DNA of 64,000 nt from Lepidonotus clava. Lineage: Eukaryota; Annelida; Polychaeta; Phyllodocida; Polynoidae. This document shows, in pieces, positions 24,664 to 35,865 of this stretch (positions are counted from its first letter, which is position 1; every line of letters begins with the position of its first letter). The translations under genes and the position numbers were made by a program. The stretch lies in the NCBI GenBank assembly GCA_936440205.1, contig OW387145.1, positions 12,771,396-12,835,395 on the forward strand. The letters run 5' to 3'. The notes beneath the pieces are model-generated. The model saw only the letters and a program-made list of their open reading frames with translations, did no database searches and was not told where the DNA came from.

Positions 24664-27600
24664 AAGGCGTTTTCTTTGTAAATCAGTGGCCTAGCCAGGG
24701 GCTTCCTGTGTGTCTGTAACCCCCTTTAGTTTTCCAAAATATATGTAAAAATAAGAAATTTTACAGAAGTCCTCCGAAAGTGGGTTATCAATCATGTATA
24801 TTACACCAAGGATAACTTAATTTCTATGTTTCACCTGAAGACTAGTCTTGATCAAGCTGCATGCAGAGAAATATGTTGAGAACTCACAAAGCTCAAGAAT
24901 ATACACCGTTCTTTTTAAAGATGGCGACCCCTATTGGCAGAAATATGAGTCATGGTGAGGGGAATGCAGTCCAATTCAGTCTGCTGTATTGACCACTGGT
25001 CTTTGAGCAGAACTAAGTGAGAATTGGTGCCCATTTAGATGGTTAAGGGGCTGTACTTGGTAATAGTGTATAAAGTGTATGTTTGGGAGAGGGGGTAGAT
25101 GTGGCTGTGCACACCAGTTCAGTTCCACAACCCAGTGTCGATCTATCTACTTGGTGCTAAGATTTCTTGAGGTATACTTTTTAAGTTGCAGCTGTGTGGC
25201 TGTATTTCATTAAAACATGTTTATTCAAAGAATTTTATAACAAGAATTTTGATTATCCAATTTTGGAAGCTCGACATATCTGACTTGCATAAAGTACAAG
25301 GATTAGAAATGCTGGAAAGCAAAGCAAAGTTATTCTTCATTGTGATTTAGAGGAAATGTGTACATTTGGAGCAGTCATTTTCGCAAATTATAGGTTTACT
25401 ATTTAACTTTGCATGATAGACAAGGCACAGGGTATTCAATAACGTTTACACATTTTTAATACAACACCTATAAGATCAGGTATGTGCAAAGGGTTCCCAA
25501 TGTGTATAATGCAATAAGTCCCGACCAGATAAAGTGTACAAGACTCGAGGGCGGAGTGGGAGGGTGTCGCAGTGAATGTGCGACCACAGGACAGAGATTG
25601 TAGTCTGATAAGGGCAACTGGAATACATGCTACTTCTTTTAACCAAAATTTGTTAGCCATAGCCTGTTCACACTTCCTGTTAAGTTGGAAACAAACAAAT
25701 ACCTATTGAAATGCCTCCTACCCAGGAGGTTACACCTGCTAACTATTGCATGTGTACCATTCCAGCAGTAATATGGGACCAACAAATTAGTGGTCCCCTG
25801 CGACTTAATTCCGATATCTAATTCTTTACACCGTTTCCGGCACGAGATTTTCATTACAGGCGCCCTACTTATAAACAAGCCACCCAACAGGCACTTTAAT
25901 GTAGCCACCTGCAGTAGGAATGTGTTTTTAGGAGTAGCCCACGCCTTATTAACATACCCCATATAAGGAACATAGGATGTTATTTTTTATCTGTTAATCA
26001 AACACTATAGTCTGACTTACATTATGTACATGTATGTGTGTGGGCGCACATACACGTTTATGATTGTGAATAGTCATTTTTCTCAACGCTAGGATTTCAA
26101 AATAGATTGACACGATTTCAAAATAACAAAATCACTCATATCTTGAATTTGATGTCATAGTCTGTTTTCAGTCGTCTGCCAAGATTATTAGTAAAACTAA
26201 TTTTCCCCTCACAGTTAAGGATTCTAGGGCAACATGTTTCCTGCCGATCGAATGGGAAATAGTGTGGCCAGTTGGTTGACCAAGAATTTTTTTTGTATAT
26301 AAATATCGGAAATGAAAAAGAAGTTTAAAAAAAAAGTGAGACTGCGCCCGGGCAGTTGAAATAAATATTTACCCCCCCCCCATTATCCCAAAAGGAAACC
26401 ATGTTAAGTGTTAGTTTACCGGTAGCCACATGGTCCTGAAGGCAGGGTTCGTTCGTTCCGTCCACCTCCCTGCATGACTTGAAATATAAATTTTATGATT
26501 TGACTTGTGTCTCATCTAATAATGAATACTAAAATAAATGAACGCTAAATCCACAAGACGTTGAGACATGTGATGATTAGACATCATCCCTTATGTATTT
26601 ATTATTGTGTAACTTATTGATAGCCTGACCCAGACGCCCCCGTCCTAACGTACCTTGGCTAGCCTCCACAACCCTTGATGCATAGTAATCATTGAAGGAC
26701 CCTCATGCCATCTGAGACTTCCGCTTCCAGGGTCAATATTATCGTGAATCTTAAAGAATAGTAAATTAATATTGTTTTTTGAGGGGAAGTATTTGCAAAA
26801 ATGATAATTTTCCATTCACACACAGGCCGACTAACCCCTCCCCTCTCCCGCACACATATATAATCACATAGGCCTACATGAGAAACATACTATTGAAGAT
26901 ATAGATATTTGGTGTTTATCGTCAGTAAAATGAACTGAATTAGATTAAGTTCAGAGGGATTCTACCTATAGATTAGTCCTATTCATTTCCGGCTGTTGCC
27001 ATGAGACATGAATCTCGTGTGAGTGATAACTATTCAACGTTGTGCCACACGATCTATTACCCGGTGCCTTGCCGCTATCAGGCTGGTTATATAATGATCT
27101 CCAGGGGTACAGGTTAACCAGATAAAGGTCACAACAAATATTTAAGGAAGTGCTCAGTTATGAAAGGTAGAAGAGCATCATTTACTTTGGATATGAAACT
27201 AGGCTCTCACACTCTGCATAAAGTTTTACTGTTCGAATCACGCAAAAGGAAAGCTTGCATAATCCCGTTCCCATACTAACAGGAAAATCATAGTTGCGAT
27301 TTGTTTACTGTCGTAAATATTAAGGAAGTTTCTATCAATAGATATTTCCATTTGATACATGATAAGGCCTAAACAACAAAACAGTTTTACGCCACTTGCA
27401 ATCATTACTTGTTCGCTCATCAAAATTATCGTAGAGAACTCGATATATATATATATATATCTTTAGTTTTGTATGGACCTCTAATGTGTTCCTCCTTTCA
27501 TGCTTATCTACATTTTTAGTCTGAGCCATCATTATCAGATAACAAGTGTCCACAACGTTTTGTAGCCTTCTACTTGACTGTTGACCCTGAACCCCCTGAT

Positions 27601-27748
27601 ACTGATCACTAGGTCTGTTTTCCCGGCTATTCCAGCACTCATCAGTAACAAGCTGACCACTCTGACCACTACACGTTCACACACACAAGGTAAGAATGGC
27701 TTATCCTTTACTGCAAATTTCCATGGCATACTAGATTTTGGGCTTTCT
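24664..27748. other. Stretch without a recognised gene
   Basis: Two overlapping minus-strand ORFs (25436-25962) are not recognised. Short AT runs; nothing else was seen. Confidence 0.35.
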
Positions 27749-27750
27749 TA

Positions 27751-27963
27751 AGGCTGTATTCCACTACCCGATTTTACTATTTTTTTAGATTACAACATTA
27801 GCAATGAGGATTAAGTATGGACATGTTATTATATCATTAGAAAGGATTTAATATTTCCTTTCAAATGGCATATAGCTTGCGAAGTTTCCTTTCATGTTTT
27901 TGATAACAATTGAGAAAGAGCCAAATTCAAGATGGTCAAAATCAACTTGTGGAATATAGGCTT
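27751..27963. mobile_element. TA-flanked MITE, copy 1
   Basis: TA, AGGCTGTATTCCAC ... GTGGAATATAGGCTT, TA. Shares the inner ATATCATTAGAAAGG and CCTTTCAAATG with 51801-52013. Confidence 0.75.
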
Positions 27964-27965
27964 TA

Positions 27966-28920
27966 CAGTTGCAGTGTCTTGTGATGGCTATGGATCTGCA
28001 TCTAGCCGGTCAGCTTGCTTAGCTTTTTATAAGCAAAGTAGTAAAACTTAGTAATAGTTTCACCATAAGTAAAATTTCAAAGGTACAAAACACAGCCTTA
28101 CGCATATATCCAAAAATAATCGCTGGCCAATATAAATGACTATGACTTAGCTTTTGGTCTGATAAAAAAATCATTCTTATAATTACAGAGGAAAAACTCT
28201 GGTAATCTGGAGTCCTATTGAAGGTGGACTAACATCCTTACTCGTATCATAAAACAAACAGTAGGATAGACCTCTGCAATTGGTCGCTTTGAGTAATTGT
28301 AATTGTCTGGGTGTATGTATGACCCAGGTCCAGCCAGTGTTATCCAGGCTCCCTCCAGGGTGGGTCAGGCCTGGGGTATTAGCTTACTGACCCTGTCATA
28401 AAGGATTTAAGGCTCTATTGGACAAACGATGGGCGGTTTAAGCCCGGACACCCATCCGCCCATCCACCCCTCCCGAGGTCAGTCCTAGGAGCTGATGGCC
28501 CAGGCTTTGACAACAAACAAGGGTGTTAAATAAGCTAGATTGTGTCTAAACTATGCCCCTTTCCACAGTTTTTGGGAGTCCCTAGTTACATCTATAAAGT
28601 ATAGTACCTAATGGTGGGGACTCCCTCAATCAGTCATGTCTTTAACCATTTAATTCTCTTTGTTCCCAATCACCTGTTACACAATCACGCGTTCAGCAGT
28701 TGGAGGGCATTGTCCTCCAATTGTTGTTAGACCAAGGCAGTGTGTGAAGCTAGAAGTAGGTTACATAACCAATGCCTGAGCTAAATAGCCCTCCACATTA
28801 GGACCTCCACTGTTACCTGCAGGTGGGCAGTCCCAGGTGGGTGAGTGATAGGTCACTTGGTACTAGGTGATTGGCAGTGCATGCCCTTTCTTAAACCCCT
28901 CCCTGAGCTGTGTGTGACAG
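27966..28920. other. Stretch without a recognised gene
   Basis: Mixed-composition non-coding DNA. No ORF or repeat ends were recognised. Confidence 0.35.
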
Positions 28921-29138
28921 CAGGAGTGGTGGTGGTGGTAGTCAGCACCTATAGCCCATATTACACATAGCCCTCTGGTATTAGGAGGGCCTTCAGTTTA
29001 CTGAGGGACGACCATCACTTATGCATGAGCAGGAGTGGTGGTGGTGGTAGTCAGCACCTATAGCCCATATTACACATAGCCCTCTGGTATTAGGAGGGCC
29101 TTCAGTTTACTGAGGGACGACCATCGCTCATGCATGAG
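28921..29138 (+). repeat. Recent tandem duplication of 109 bp
   Basis: Units 28921-29029 and 29030-29138 differ at two bases near their right ends. Confidence 0.95.
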
Positions 29139-29944
29139 CGGAACTTTGTAGCTATTTTGCTTCTTGTTAATAATAGGGAAGAATATATACACAGAACTAA
29201 ATGATGGGGCTTGAAGCCTTGATTATTACCCCTCTGTTGAAGGGTCAAGGGCTTTGCCCGAGACCCTTCTACAAGGGGCAATAATCAAGGCTTAGTGCTC
29301 CCGAGGCTAGTTCTTGTTTTATTCTATGCCCATAATCCTGAGAATTAACCCATTAACCCATGAAAAACAGCGGGCAATAATGCCATCCGTTATTCCACCT
29401 TTGCTAGTGGGGCAGGACTATGATGAAGGTATAGGTGCTATGAAGTTGGAATAGAATAAATATCCCTCTCTTTTCCACCTACAGTTTTTAATAATGGGGA
29501 AGAAACAGCTTATATATACCTCTCTTCTAATAGATCTTTAGGATCCATACCTAAAAGGTTAATTCATCCCTATTCCTAGTGTCTAACTGAATATAATTAT
29601 ATATCTTAAATTGATTGAACCCTTGATGGAACCCACCAGCAATGGCCCCATCTAATCTAACAAAGAAGAGCCAACAGTCGACCGTCCCAAGAGGAATTAG
29701 CCATTGGTCAGACGAAGGCACCCCATTGTGTACCCATGAGGCAACAAAATGGAGTTACTACTTTTTAATAATCACTACTTCAGTGCTATGTGATGGATGC
29801 AACCTGCAGTTCTGGAAGGGTTAATAAACGTCGCTCAGTGATACACGTTAATCACTAGAAATGTATTGCCTCACAGGGCCACGGCTTCAAACAATATTAC
29901 CTTATGGTCAAATACCAAACCACCTCTGTTGCTGAGTGTGAGTT

Positions 29945-30110
29945 CTTGCTTTGCCTGCTTGTGAACTTACGGACTTGCCTGCTTATTAACTCGGGAACTT
30001 GCTTGCTTGCCACGTTATCAGTAATAGCTTGCTTGTCATCTTGTCATCTTGCCTGCTTGTCAACTTGTCAACTTGTCAACTTACCCGCTTGTCAACTCAC
30101 CAACGTGCTT
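29945..30110 (+). repeat. CTTG-rich simple repeat
   Basis: Repeated CTTGCCTGCTTG and CTTGTCAA words in irregular tandem. Confidence 0.75.
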
Positions 30111-30626
30111 TCCGACTACTTACACTGCTGCTTACCAGGATTTATTTTAAATAATGATGCTCAACGGAACTTTTTTGTTGGCTGAGGTGAGTCATATATG
30201 TTCTGTTGAAGAAGAGATATAGAATTGTTCACAGGGCTCATCAGATCTTTTTTTAATGCGAAATATGATTTTATCAGGCACTGTTGTTAAAATTCTCTGA
30301 ATGAATTGTGCATTAAATATTGTTAATTAAACGTTTTTTCAACTAATTCATCAGTTATAATGTGTTCATTCTCCCTGACGTGGTTGTCTGATTTCTTGTA
30401 TATAACATACCCGGGGGATTATAATAACAGATCTTGTAGATTGAAAGACGGAAAACTAAAAGGAATTATGCTAAAGCTAAAGGCTAAGATTCACTTTAAC
30501 AACAATGTAGGAAACATTTTGCATGCCCCTTGATATGCCTACGATTACTGAGTAACTGTAATTTGATACTTGCTCTCACCATGGAAGCAAATTAATAGCA
30601 ATACTCATTATATCACAGGCACCAAG

Positions 30627-30825
30627 ATGTCACTGGGCAAGTTCTTCTTCATCCAGTCTCACTTGAATGACATGGTTCTCGACATAGACCAGGGTGTGAT
30701 GGAGTCAGGTACCCCGGTGACCACGTGGGAGAGGAACGACGAGGACAACCAGCTCTGGTTCATGGACTATATCAAAAACGTCATCAGGAGCAAGGCTGAT
30801 GACAACTTCGTGTTGGAGCTGCAGG
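30627..30825 (+). CDS. Gene 1 coding exon 1 (first half of trefoil domain 1)
   Basis: Begins with ATG and residues MSLGKFFFIQS, and ends one base into a glycine codon before gtaagg (phase 1). It carries the first Q-x-W repeat (DNQLWFMD) and a VIRSK segment also present in the paralogue and, as FIRSQ, in exon 3. Confidence 0.9.
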
Positions 30826-33800
30826 GTAAGGACAGTCACATTGTATATTTTATAAAGTGAAAGGTGCTGGGGAGGATCGGGGGGGGGGGTGTCTAATTGG
30901 TCTAGAAGTCCTGACACACACCCCATCCCCCTTTTGGTGGAAACTAAAACATGACAAAGGTAAAATAAATCCTTTGCACGCACAAGTGCAATTTAGCACT
31001 TATAGCCTATATATGCCCCCCCTTTCTGAAATGCCGTATCAACCCTGGGCTGTATGTTACTTTGTAGATTATATTCTTTAGAAATGAGTTATACTATGAT
31101 AGAGGGTTAAGAACAGAAAAGTACGTTGCTCCAGAGACCTTGTATGTATGTACATAATTATAAATCGAGACCGGAAAGCTCCTCAATGTCACTGTATGAT
31201 GATTATGATGGTTTTTGCTTTGGGGGCGCCATCTAGTGGTTATTGGTGGAACACGCCCCCAAAGCCTTACTGTCGGAGGTTTTTCTATTGTGTAAAGTCA
31301 AGAGGCGTGAAATTGGTACTAATTGGACCCCTTCACCCTCTCCCCTCCACCCTCCCCCTACCCCTCCCTCTGCCCCTGATTGGTCAAGGCAGTCCCCTCA
31401 GGCTTCCCCTGATTGACAGATGAGGGTGGTGTGGGCCCCGCCCCCCTTACTAGCCAGGTGTACACAGGTGGGCACACTGACCAGCGGCCACTGCTACCTG
31501 TGATCCGTGCAGCCAGGAGTGTCACCAGTGGTCCCCACTGGTACCTGTAAATAGCACAGTATGCAGGTATGCAGTCTGGTGGCCCGCTGCACCCACTTCC
31601 AGCTGCTATTGGCGAACACTAGCTGACTATTTCTCGCCACCAAAGCAAGCTTTTTCAGTCCTTTGGACTGAAAAATATGCCGTCTCTTGTTTCCTTGGTG
31701 GCTGGTTGGAACCAATCCAGTCAACCATGACCAGGGTTCCGGCCAGGGTCTGACCAATATTAGCAATGTATCTTTGGAACAACTGGAACACCAGTAGGGC
31801 TATTTTATGAAAAGACCTAATGGTCAATCCAAATAGGTCCCAACCAGAGGCCAGGTGGCAGGCCTGTATAGCGGTTTTCCTCTAGCTTTCCATCTCGATA
31901 TATATCTCTCTATATAATTATTTACATGCAAGGTCTCTTATTCCTCCATATGAGCATACTCAGTGCCCACTGGTGAGAAAGAACGAAAGCACTACAGGCT
32001 GGAACCTGGACCCCTAGCGGTAGTGAAGCGATCAGAACCATAGATGAAGAACAACAGTAATGTGGTCATTTAGGATAAAGTTATTGTTAGGAGTATTTAA
32101 AGTTGGCCCCTTGGGCAATGGGCTGCCTCTTTGGACCTAGTATGGTCAGCCTTAATCATTCGGAAACTGATAATGAAAAGACCTGAAATGCATGTCTCAT
32201 AGTCTTGCTAATCAGTTACCTAACTGATAAAACAATGGGCTGTGACTTAATATCTACCGAACTGTCAACTTTCTTAATTCTGATACCAATATTTACGAAG
32301 TGGGTTGAGAATTTAGATCCTAACCTAATTGATCTTAATTCTACTTAATTAACTAACAATGATTCGGACCATTCCTGGAATAATTGAGTTACAGTTTAAG
32401 CTTAATGACAAGCTTTATATTTGGTATGACTTAATGAGTGATTTTTGTTGATTTTTAAACAATAAAAGATTCCATAATCCCCCTGCCTCAGGTGACGCGT
32501 TAGTGATCAGTGAGTACAACCCGGACGTGGCCGACCAGAAGTTTGCCCGTAACGGGCTGACCCTGCAGCTGTACGACACCCCGGAGCAGGTGCTGGAGGT
32601 GCTGGACGCCGACACGGAGAAGGATGCCCCTGTCGGCCCCCGAGAATATACAGGGGAGGACCACCAGCTCTGGACCTTCGTCTACATGTGAGTGAAGCCC
32701 CATTCGTCCTGGGCACTTTTCCATTGCAGCAGAGACCTTGTTTGTATATATAGGATGTATCGAGACTGGAAAGCTTCTCTGTGGCCCTATGTGACCATTC
32801 CCCTGGTGGCTGGTTGGATCAACTATGACCAGGGTCTGGCCATTACCAATGTAATGGTGGAATAGCCAGTGGCACCACACTGGTTATTTTTAACATGGAC
32901 ATAATGGTCAATCGAAATCTAGTCCTACCAAGGGCCAGGTGGCAGGTCTGTAGTGCATAACAGGTTTATCCCCGGCTTTCCAGTTTTGATATATCCTATA
33001 TATACATACAAGGTCTCTGCATTGCGGTTTGAGATATAATTGCAATCTTCTTGTACTTAAAATTACATTTTTTTGCTTTGGGGGCATTCTCTAGTAGTTA
33101 TTGGTATAGTACGCCCCAAAAGCTTTACCGTCGGATGTTTTTCTATTGTGTACAGTCAAGAGACGGCAGAGTGCCGTCAGCCAGGTACGTCAGCCAGGGC
33201 CTAGTGGACACACTGAGGTCAAACCCCGCCAGACCAGCAAGCTAACACTTTGTCAGAGGGGGTAGCAAGGGCGGTGTCACAAGTTATTGTCAATAAAGAT
33301 TATTATTTTTCGCCACCAAAGCAAAATTTTTCAGTCAAGAGGACTGAAAAAAATATTATTTTCTCTTGTTATAAAATATAATTGTGGTTTAGAAAGGATA
33401 TATCAATGTATAAAGTTTTGCGGTTATTTAGTCAAAATGATAGTTTTTCATGCTTGCGATTAATCGCAGTGAAAAATTGGCCACGGCGAATGGGGCTTGA
33501 GACCGAGGGCAGTAGCGTATCCAGTTGAGGAGGGGGTGGGGGCGGGGGCAAAACGGGCGATGGCCCTCCCCCACTAGACCGAGACGACCCCTCCCCCCCC
33601 CCCCCCCCCCCGAATAATCTACGTGTGTTGATTCGTACAAATCTGTGGGGTAAGATGGTTTGACCCCCCCTCCCCTCCTAGATGACTGACTCTGGGTCAG
33701 CCCCTGGAGGGGGCTTCTCATAGGTGTAGAATCCCCTTGAACATAATTGCTATACACAATGATAATGTGTGTGTCTTTATGCATGGATACCTAAGTTGCT

Positions 33801-35290
33801 GTTATGAAGTAGAAACGAAACAGATTATACATGCTTAAGATATTAAACGCTTGGTATATTAAAGACAATTCTGATAGGATGTGGACGAAATACCACTAGA
33901 TAGGTACATATGCCTTTAAAACGGTTCCTAGGGAATACTTCAAACGAAATCATATCAGGAGGTTACTAGATTGCCACTTAACAATATCAAATTATGAATC
34001 TATTGAAAATGAAATGATTATAATTTATTCATGACAATTTTGACTAATATTTAATGGTAAACAATTAGTCTAAAAGTACATAGTAAAATTACAAAAAGAT
34101 TGACAATTTTTCACGATAACTAAACAGAATTAATGACACGCTATGTGATATTTACTTTGCTTGTACATATCATGAAGACAAACAAGCACACATTTTTAAA
34201 ATGCCAAGTATTTTCATGATCAGTTATGATGAGAAAACTATTCAATTTGACCCGTCACCAATTATAAAACAACAGTGCAAAACAGTAATATGATGATTGT
34301 TAGTGCTAAAACATCAATTAACTAATGTATAACCTTCATCTTTACTTATAGACAACCGATGTTGTGCAACATACGAAGCCTTGCCAAGAATAACAAAGTT
34401 ATGGACGTCAAGGGTAATGACGATGAGGAGGATGCGCCCCTTGTCCTGCACTCCCAAAAAGACAGTGATGAAGGCCAGATCTTTTATGAGGACAAGAATG
34501 GTTTCATCCGCAGTCAGATGACCGACTTTGTTTTTGACACATTTGGTATGTGAATTTCTATTCCCTTTGCCTAAGTACAGAGAAAGATGTATGTTTGAAT
34601 ACTTTAAATAAAGCAAAGAAAAACAACATTTACAAACAGGAATTATGGAAGTTAGGGTAAGGACAGATCAATCAGTGCATCAGTATCAGAAATACCCTTA
34701 TAGACCTTGTGCAGCCGTGGTCACGTGACCACTTTTTGGTGATCACCATGGGCTTTTTATGACCATGTGGCAATTACATAAAAGTAGAAATAATGCATTG
34801 TATAGAATACAAGTTGTTTATTACAATACCATATGCTTATTTAACATACATTTACCAAAAATAGATGTTCCATGTGTTTGGGAAATGCTAATTATAAGAA
34901 TTCTAAATTGATCACCAAGATGGCGCCTAGTCCATTTCTGGGCAATGTGACGTCATCTGCACAACGTCTATATGTTTCGTCTTCATATGTTAAGACACTG
35001 TGTTGTGCTGTATACTAAATAAACAGTGAACCGTACAATTCCGTACAATGACGTAGTTTTTAGATAATCAATTTTCTGTTGCAGATTCGGAATGTGTACG
35101 TATGCGTGAATTTGAAGCTGACGTGAACTCCCAGCGTTGGGTGAAGAGTGGCAACAAGATCGTGCACAAGGACGACCCCAATCTCTGTCTGCAAGTCAAG
35201 GACTGCGGGACGTTTCACACGGACAGGGTGGAGGTCGGGGAGTTCACAGGGGATAAAACTCAAAGATGGATGTTTGAATACTTTGAATAA
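30627..35290 (+). CDS. Double beta-trefoil (ricin B-type lectin) protein, gene 1, four coding exons
   Basis: Coding exons are 30627-30825, 32492-32687, 34352-34545 and 35085-35290, joined by GT-AG introns of phase 1, 2 and 1, giving 264 residues. Exons 1+2 encode one beta-trefoil domain of about 130 residues and exons 3+4 a second. Each has the three-fold Q-x-W-like marks of the ricin B fold: QLW, QKF and QLW in domain 1, QIF, QRW and QRW in domain 2, with LDI/MDV strands before them. The ATG follows an acceptor (TATCACAG, ending at 30618) by 8 bases, so a non-coding first exon probably lies upstream; a good donor near 30187 (CTGAG|gtgagt) is a candidate. No signal peptide or membrane segment is visible, so the protein is probably cytosolic. 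Family members bind sugars or proteins; the ligand here is unknown. The gene at 46134 is its tandem paralogue. Confidence 0.9.
31133..31938. mobile_element. AGAGACCTTGT MITE interrupted by a second repeat (intron 1 of gene 1)
   Basis: Ends AGAGACCTTGTATGTATGTA and ACATGCAAGGTCTCT. The two halves match 32731-33018. Between them lies a repeat from about 31213 to 31690 that matches 33075-33370. Confidence 0.75.
31213..31690. repeat. GCTTTGGGGGC repeat nested in the MITE
   Basis: Starts near GCTTTGGGGGCGCC, with GTCAAGAGGCGTG inside and a TTTTTCAGTC...GACTGAAAAA hairpin at its right. The right side also has CGCCACCAAAGC. Confidence 0.6.
32492..32687 (+). CDS. Gene 1 coding exon 2 (second half of trefoil domain 1)
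   Basis: Acceptor CCTCAG, donor AT|gtgagt, 196 nt, the same length as the matching exon of the paralogue. It completes GDALVISEYNP and runs to the third trefoil repeat, GEDHQLWTFVYI, whose last codon is finished by exon 3. GC content is much higher than in the flanking introns. Confidence 0.9.
32731..33018. mobile_element. AGAGACCTTGT MITE, uninterrupted copy (intron 2 of gene 1)
   Basis: Inverted ends of about 45 bp: AGAGACCTTGTTTGTATATA at the left and TATACATACAAGGTCTCT at the right. 288 bp. Confidence 0.88.
33075..33370. repeat. GCTTTGGGGGC repeat, free-standing copy
   Basis: Same word order as 31213-31690 (GCTTTGGGGGC, GTTTTTCTATTGTGTA, GTCAAGAGACGGC, CGCCACCAAAGC, TTTTTCAGTC hairpin), 50 bp beyond the MITE. 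Confidence 0.65.
33510..33706. mobile_element. CAGTAGCGTATCCAG MITE with 5-bp duplication GAGGG
   Basis: Ends CAGTAGCGTATCCAGTT and TGGGTCAGCCCCTG. GAGGG at 33505-33509 and 33707-33711. Poly-C inside. In intron 2 of gene 1. Confidence 0.8.
34352..34545 (+). CDS. Gene 1 coding exon 3 (first half of trefoil domain 2)
   Basis: Acceptor ACTTATAG, donor G|gtatgt, 194 nt, equal to exon 3 of the paralogue. Key residues are KVMDVKG followed by GQIFYEDKNGFIRSQ, the counterpart of exon 1. The Q-x-W position is QIF instead of QLW, as QLF in the paralogue. Confidence 0.9.
34583..34632 (+). pseudogene. Duplicated fragment of the 3' end of gene 1 exon 4
   Basis: About 50 bases in intron 3 match 35262-35311 (ATGTTTGAATACTTT-AATAAAG) at nearly nine positions in ten, covering the last codons, the stop/AATAAA overlap and the first 3' UTR bases. 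It starts only about 38 bases after the exon 3 donor. Confidence 0.8.
34701..34970. mobile_element. TA-flanked MITE with two internal palindromes (intron 3 of gene 1)
   Basis: TA, TAGACCTTGTGCAG ... CTGCACAACGTCTA, TA. Inside are GTGGTCACGTGACCAC (34717-34732) and TGGTGATCACCA (34737-34748), both perfect palindromes. Confidence 0.75.
35085..35290 (+). CDS. Gene 1 coding exon 4 (second half of trefoil domain 2, stop)
   Basis: Acceptor TTGCAG; the frame runs from DSECVRM through NSQRWVKSG to GDKTQRWMFEYFE and a TAA stop at 35288-35290. The only clear AATAAA nearby (35286-35291) overlaps the stop codon. A diverged copy of the end of this exon lies in the preceding intron at about 34583-34632. 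Confidence 0.9.
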
Positions 35291-35291
35291 A
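35286..35291 (+). terminator. AATAAA overlapping the stop codon of gene 1
   Basis: The hexamer spans the last sense codon (GAA) and TAA. No other AATAAA was seen in the following 100 bases, so the 3' UTR would be only about 10-30 nt if this signal is used. Use is inferred. Confidence 0.5.
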
Positions 35292-35865
35292 GCCAGAAAA
35301 ACAGCATTCATTCATTATGACACCTTTTATCAAATTCAGATTTAATACAGTTGGAATATTGTGTCTGTTGCTTCTAAAGGTTTAAGCCTTAACATTGAAG
35401 TGCAGCCACTGCAAACTGTCCAAGAGCGCTTTGTGTAAAAAGCATGAGAAAGCAGAGATCCTTGAATGCATTCCTACTGGCAACTCAAGCTTCCTGTCCC
35501 CATGTCATACCCCTTTGTACAGGATGGTTATATTCTATGGCCAGATATACATGGGTAGGGTGTCGAGGGTGTGGCTTTATGGTGTAATAATCAAAACGTC
35601 AAGTGATTGATTATGAACAGTTGCAAATACATGTTTACATGTGTTTTTATTAAAAGGGCGCACCTTCTAACGAAACACCTGTCTGCATTGACTGGCAGAG
35701 GTCGTCAACACATTGTATAACCTGGACATAAACACCTGAATGGTATGGAACAACTTTCATTCCGGACTAAACTATCCAGAATGTAAAGAACAACATTAAT
35801 TCAATTGTTGTAGTAGCTCCGGGTGGTATCTTGTTTCATTTGTGAACAGGTCTTGACTATTGTAG

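Noticed and set aside
25436-25962. Two overlapping minus-strand ORFs (74 and 107 codons)
   Set aside because: They lie in different frames, have no splice structure or known motif, and fit chance.
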